A stretch of DNA of 64,000 nucleotides from contig JBLILH010000004.1 in assembly GCA_047636495.1 (NCBI GenBank), forward strand, positions 62,001 through 126,000, read 5' to 3'. The position numbers and the translations under genes are program-made. The notes beneath the pieces are model-generated. The model searched no databases, had not been told where the DNA came from, and saw only the letters and a list, made by a program, of their open reading frames with translations. The DNA is from Endobugula sp047636495. GTDB lineage: Bacteria > Pseudomonadota > Gammaproteobacteria > Pseudomonadales > Cellvibrionaceae. Positions 61,221 through 64,000 of this stretch are shown piece by piece. Every line of letters starts with the position of its first letter. Positions within the stretch are counted from its first letter, which is position 1.

Positions 61221-61478
61221 TCATGCAGGGTTTTTCTTCAAGTAAACAAAGGTAATCAATGTCAGTGGCGCTAATAGTGCCAACACAAGGGCAATATTGA
61301 TCAGCGCAAATTGCTCTTGAATAACGGCCAATAAAAGGAGTATAGAGACACCTGCTGTGCCAAATAATTGGGAGGCAAGCATTCTGTCTGCCGGGCTCGG
61401 ACCCAATAGTATTCTTCCCAGGCCGATCAATAGCACCAGTATTAACATGCCTGTGATGGCTGATAGATATTCGATCAT
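61221..61478 (-). CDS. mrpF: Mrp antiporter subunit F
   Basis: 85 residues, three helices. LLIGLGRILLGPSPADRMLASQLFGTAGVSILLLLAV is the MnhF hallmark (GPS-x-x-DR). It overlaps mrpE by four bases. Confidence 0.93.
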   Translation of the reverse strand: MIEYLSAITGMLILVLLIGLGRILLGPSPADRMLASQLFGTAGVSILLLLAVIQEQFALINIALVLALLAPLTLITFVYLKKNPA

Positions 61479-62119
61479 GATAGATCTCCTAAATCATCGG
61501 TATGAGTGGGGGACTCACTCGAATCATCACCCGATACCCCATTAAATAGTCTGGCAACGTGTTGCTCGCATCGGTTGATATCGTGGCTGTTTAGTGGCGA
61601 TATTTCTAAGGCGTGTATCAACAGTTGATCGCCATCTATTGTGGCACTGAGGGTGCCGGGGAGTAGGCTGACAAGGTGCATAAAAAACAGCTGTGCAGAG
61701 TGGCCCTGTAAACTTATCTGATATCGAAAGAAGCCGGGGTTAATTGGCATACTGGGACGAAGAGATAATATTGCTGTCCGCCAGCCTCCCAGAATTGATT
61801 GCACTAAAAAAAAGGGGACAAACTGAAAGAGTCGCAGCGCACGGATGCTCTGACTGCTGTTGACTGAGCGCGCGGAACGATTTTTATCTAAGCAAGTATC
61901 GTTAAACAAAACGATATTAAGCCAGGCTGCAAAAGGCACGACAATGATGCCAATTACCCAAGAAGATACTTCACCTTTGGTCAGCCACCACCATAGACCC
62001 GCAAAAAATAGCAGAGGTTTTACACTTGTGATAATACGCAAAGCCATTAGCTTATAAAAAAGTACTTTATAAGCCGGTTGATGAGTTTGCGCAGTGCTAC
62101 TGCTCTTGTGAACGCCCAT
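61475..62119 (-). CDS. mrpE: Mrp antiporter subunit E
   Basis: 214 residues. N-terminal helices, then the MnhE region VQSILGGWRTAILSLRPSMPINPGF and LVSLLPGTLSATIDGDQLLIHAL. A Ser/Asp-rich C-terminal tail extends it. It begins two bases after the P-type ATPase stop, so the two are surely cotranscribed. Confidence 0.92.
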   Translation of the reverse strand: MGVHKSSSTAQTHQPAYKVLFYKLMALRIITSVKPLLFFAGLWWWLTKGEVSSWVIGIIVVPFAAWLNIVLFNDTCLDKNRSARSVNSSQSIRALRLFQFVPFFLVQSILGGWRTAILSLRPSMPINPGFFRYQISLQGHSAQLFFMHLVSLLPGTLSATIDGDQLLIHALEISPLNSHDINRCEQHVARLFNGVSGDDSSESPTHTDDLGDLS

Positions 62120-62121
62120 GC

Positions 62122-64000
62122 TTATTTTGCAGCCCTTTGCTGAAGTGACGGGGTTTTACCCTGCATTTTACTGCGCCCTTTACGCCAAGAACGCCAGTGC
62201 TTTTCAATACCCACTATCACTGATATCAGCAATCCACAAGCGAATACCCTTAGCCAAGCCTCGGCACTGATGGGTGCGGTATTAAACCACTGGTTCATAA
62301 TGGGTGAGTAGGTGAACAAGAGTTGTAATATGGCCATGACCGTAATGCCAACCCAAATCCATAGGTTGCTGAATAAGCCAACAGAGAATACCGAGCGGTC
62401 AAGCGAGCGGCAGTTCAGTAAGTAAAAAGCCTCACCCACCACAAACATCGCTACGGCTACTGTTCTAGCCTCCGCTTCCGTTGCACCCCATAACAGCTCA
62501 AGCTCGTAAAGACCGAATGCGCTGACACACAACAAGGTGGAGACTAATACAATGCGCCACAATAAGATTGAATCTAGGATAGGGGCATCGGGTATGTTTG
62601 GTGGGCGTTGCATAATCCCCGCTTCTTTTGGCTCGAACGCCAACATCAGACCAAGAAAAATAGCGGTGGTCAGGTTTACCCAGAGAATATGCACGGGTAA
62701 TAACGGTAGCGATACCCCAAGGATAACCGCCAGTAAAATGACCAAACCCTCGCCACCATTGGTGGGCAATGTCCACACAACGAACTTTTTTAGGTTATCA
62801 AATACACCGCGCCCCTCTTCGACCGCGGCTATAACGGTCGCAAAGTTGTCATCAAGAAGCATCATATCAGCGGCTTCGCGGGCGACTGCAGTCCCGTTAA
62901 GTGCCATAGCAACACCGATATCGGCGCGACGAAGTGCTGGCGCATCGTTGACTCCATCCCCCGTCATAGCGACTACATGGCCTAGTTGCTGGAGTGCCTT
63001 CACCAACTGTAATTTATTATCGGGGGTGACGCGTGCAAAGACTTTATTGTTGTTGGCTATCTCGGCAAACTCAGACTCCTGATGTTCTGCGAGATCGTAA
63101 CCGGTAACAGCAGTACTGGCATCTTTGTCGGTAATAATACCTAACTGTCGCGCAATACTGGTCGCCGTTAGTGCATGGTCGCCGGTGATCATCTTGACGT
63201 CGATACCCGCCTGGTGACAGGCCGCCACTGCGCGGGTTGCCTCTGGGCGAGGGGGGTCTATCATTGCCTGTAGCCCGAGAAACTCGAGGCCATCGGCGAC
63301 ATGCGCATGATCAATGGCATCAACTTTACTGTCGACTACTTTACGCGCAAAAGCCAGCACTCGGAGTCCTCGCTCTGCCATTTCTTCAACTCGCTTGCTG
63401 ATAGCATCGGTATCGACTGACAGTTGTTCTCCGTGCTCATTCAGCATGCAGGCACATTTGGGTAAGACACTCTCGATTGAACCTTTCAGATAAATAAAGC
63501 GTCCATCTATACGCTGATTTAGCGTTGCCATATATTGATATTCTGATTGAAAAGGAATGCTATCGATTCGCTCAGCAACGACAGATTGCGTATCAATTTT
63601 TGCTTTTTTGGCCGCTACTAGTAATGCAGCCTCGGTGGGATCACCGGTAATGCGCCATTGAGCTTGATTGCTATCAGGCGCATGTAAATCGGCATCATTA
63701 CACAGAAACCCTGCTTCCAGTGTGGCCAATACGGCCACATGGGAGGCCACATCGATGGTGATGTTATTAAGCTGAATCTCCCCAAAGGGGTCATAACCGT
63801 TGCCCGTAGCGTTAAAAATTTGACCGCCACTCCACAGTGCTTCAACGGTCATTTCATTTTTAGTCAGTGTCCCGGTTTTATCGGAGCAAATGACGGTTGT
63901 GCTTCCCAGGGTTTCTACGGCGGGCAGATTGCGTATCACTGCTCGGCGTTTGGCCATGCGCGAAACACCAATAGCCAGCATAATGGTCACCGCCGCTGGC
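62122..64000 (-). CDS. P2-type cation-transporting ATPase, 5' end cut by window
   Basis: The frame stays open to the right edge; the visible 625 residues lack the actuator domain and first helices. Visible: end of the TM4 PEGLP segment (PAAVTIMLAIGVSRMAKRRA), phosphorylation site CSDKTGTLT, ATP-binding loop with KGSIESVL, KMITGDHALTATSIA, MTGDGVNDAPALRRADIGVAM, and C-terminal helices (PVHILWVNLTTAIFLGLMLA; EPKEAGIMQRPP). The family includes Ca2+, Na+/K+ and H+ pumps; WVNL in TM6 gives Asn but not the Asp of Ca pumps, so the ion is open. Confidence 0.93.
   Translation of the reverse strand, partial: PAAVTIMLAIGVSRMAKRRAVIRNLPAVETLGSTTVICSDKTGTLTKNEMTVEALWSGGQIFNATGNGYDPFGEIQLNNITIDVASHVAVLATLEAGFLCNDADLHAPDSNQAQWRITGDPTEAALLVAAKKAKIDTQSVVAERIDSIPFQSEYQYMATLNQRIDGRFIYLKGSIESVLPKCACMLNEHGEQLSVDTDAISKRVEEMAERGLRVLAFARKVVDSKVDAIDHAHVADGLEFLGLQAMIDPPRPEATRAVAACHQAGIDVKMITGDHALTATSIARQLGIITDKDASTAVTGYDLAEHQESEFAEIANNNKVFARVTPDNKLQLVKALQQLGHVVAMTGDGVNDAPALRRADIGVAMALNGTAVAREAADMMLLDDNFATVIAAVEEGRGVFDNLKKFVVWTLPTNGGEGLVILLAVILGVSLPLLPVHILWVNLTTAIFLGLMLAFEPKEAGIMQRPPNIPDAPILDSILLWRIVLVSTLLCVSAFGLYELELLWGATEAEARTVAVAMFVVGEAFYLLNCRSLDRSVFSVGLFSNLWIWVGITVMAILQLLFTYSPIMNQWFNTAPISAEAWLRVFACGLLISVIVGIEKHWRSWRKGRSKMQGKTPSLQQRAAK

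Overview
The window is chromosomal DNA from a flagellated, respiring Gram-negative bacterium, most likely a marine gammaproteobacterium. The evidence is gammaproteobacterial synteny (ppiB-lpxH next to glnS-cysS, fliK-like/flhB-like genes beside a ccm operon, cysI with a DUF934 gene), sigma-28 flagellar promoters, a bacterial NaChBac-type ion channel and an Mrp cation antiporter. No rRNA, tRNA, CRISPR array, intact insertion sequence or prophage was recognised. I cannot name the genus.

1-11.8 kb (flagellar filament locus, + strand): two tandem, very large flagellin genes (the first truncated by the window edge), then flaG, an enlarged fliD, fliS, a second fliS-like gene and a fliT-like gene. 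The flagellin and cap cores carry long tandem inserts of Flagellin_IN-like beta modules. Three sigma-28 promoters with identical 11-nt spacing, one sigma-54 promoter and two possible FleQ boxes were found. 11.9-14.0 kb (- strand): an flhB C-terminal-domain gene and a fliK-like gene.

14.4-20.2 kb: ccmABCDEFG (cytochrome c maturation), without ccmH/ccmI. 20.3-28.0 kb (- strand): a universal stress protein, the yejABEF oligopeptide/microcin-type ABC importer, lpxH and ppiB. 28.3-33.7 kb (+): glnS, cysS, a one-domain voltage-gated cation channel with an acidic filter, an uncharacterised HTH/nuclease-like protein and a DUF1127 protein. 33.8-37.5 kb: a response regulator, a membrane-bound CheA-like kinase, and a divergent CheX-like phosphatase with a perfect CRP-type site. 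37.5-44.4 kb (-): a CPA2 antiporter, DUF934-cysI, a 2Fe-2S ferredoxin, ppnN and a yeeN-type YebC protein.

44.7-51.1 kb is a metal-handling accessory region: a MerR sensor, a His-rich exported protein, HupE/UreJ, a membrane-anchor protein, DUF411 and a glutaredoxin-MauE fusion. Its middle is decaying: a copB tail remnant, a small His-rich pseudogene with a stop and frameshifts, and a frameshifted cytochrome c. 51.4-54.3 kb: gor and a uspE-like gene. 54.4-64 kb (- strand): an operon reading P-type cation ATPase (cut by the window edge), mrpE, F, G, mbhD-like, mbhE+mrpB, mrpC, mrpD-like, and a 1089-residue fusion of two antiporter-like subunits.

Many intergenic gaps, and a few genes, carry short tandem repeats, repeatedly with an 11-12 bp unit. 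This looks like a recurring property of this genome. All calls come from reading the sequence and recalled family knowledge; no database search was run.
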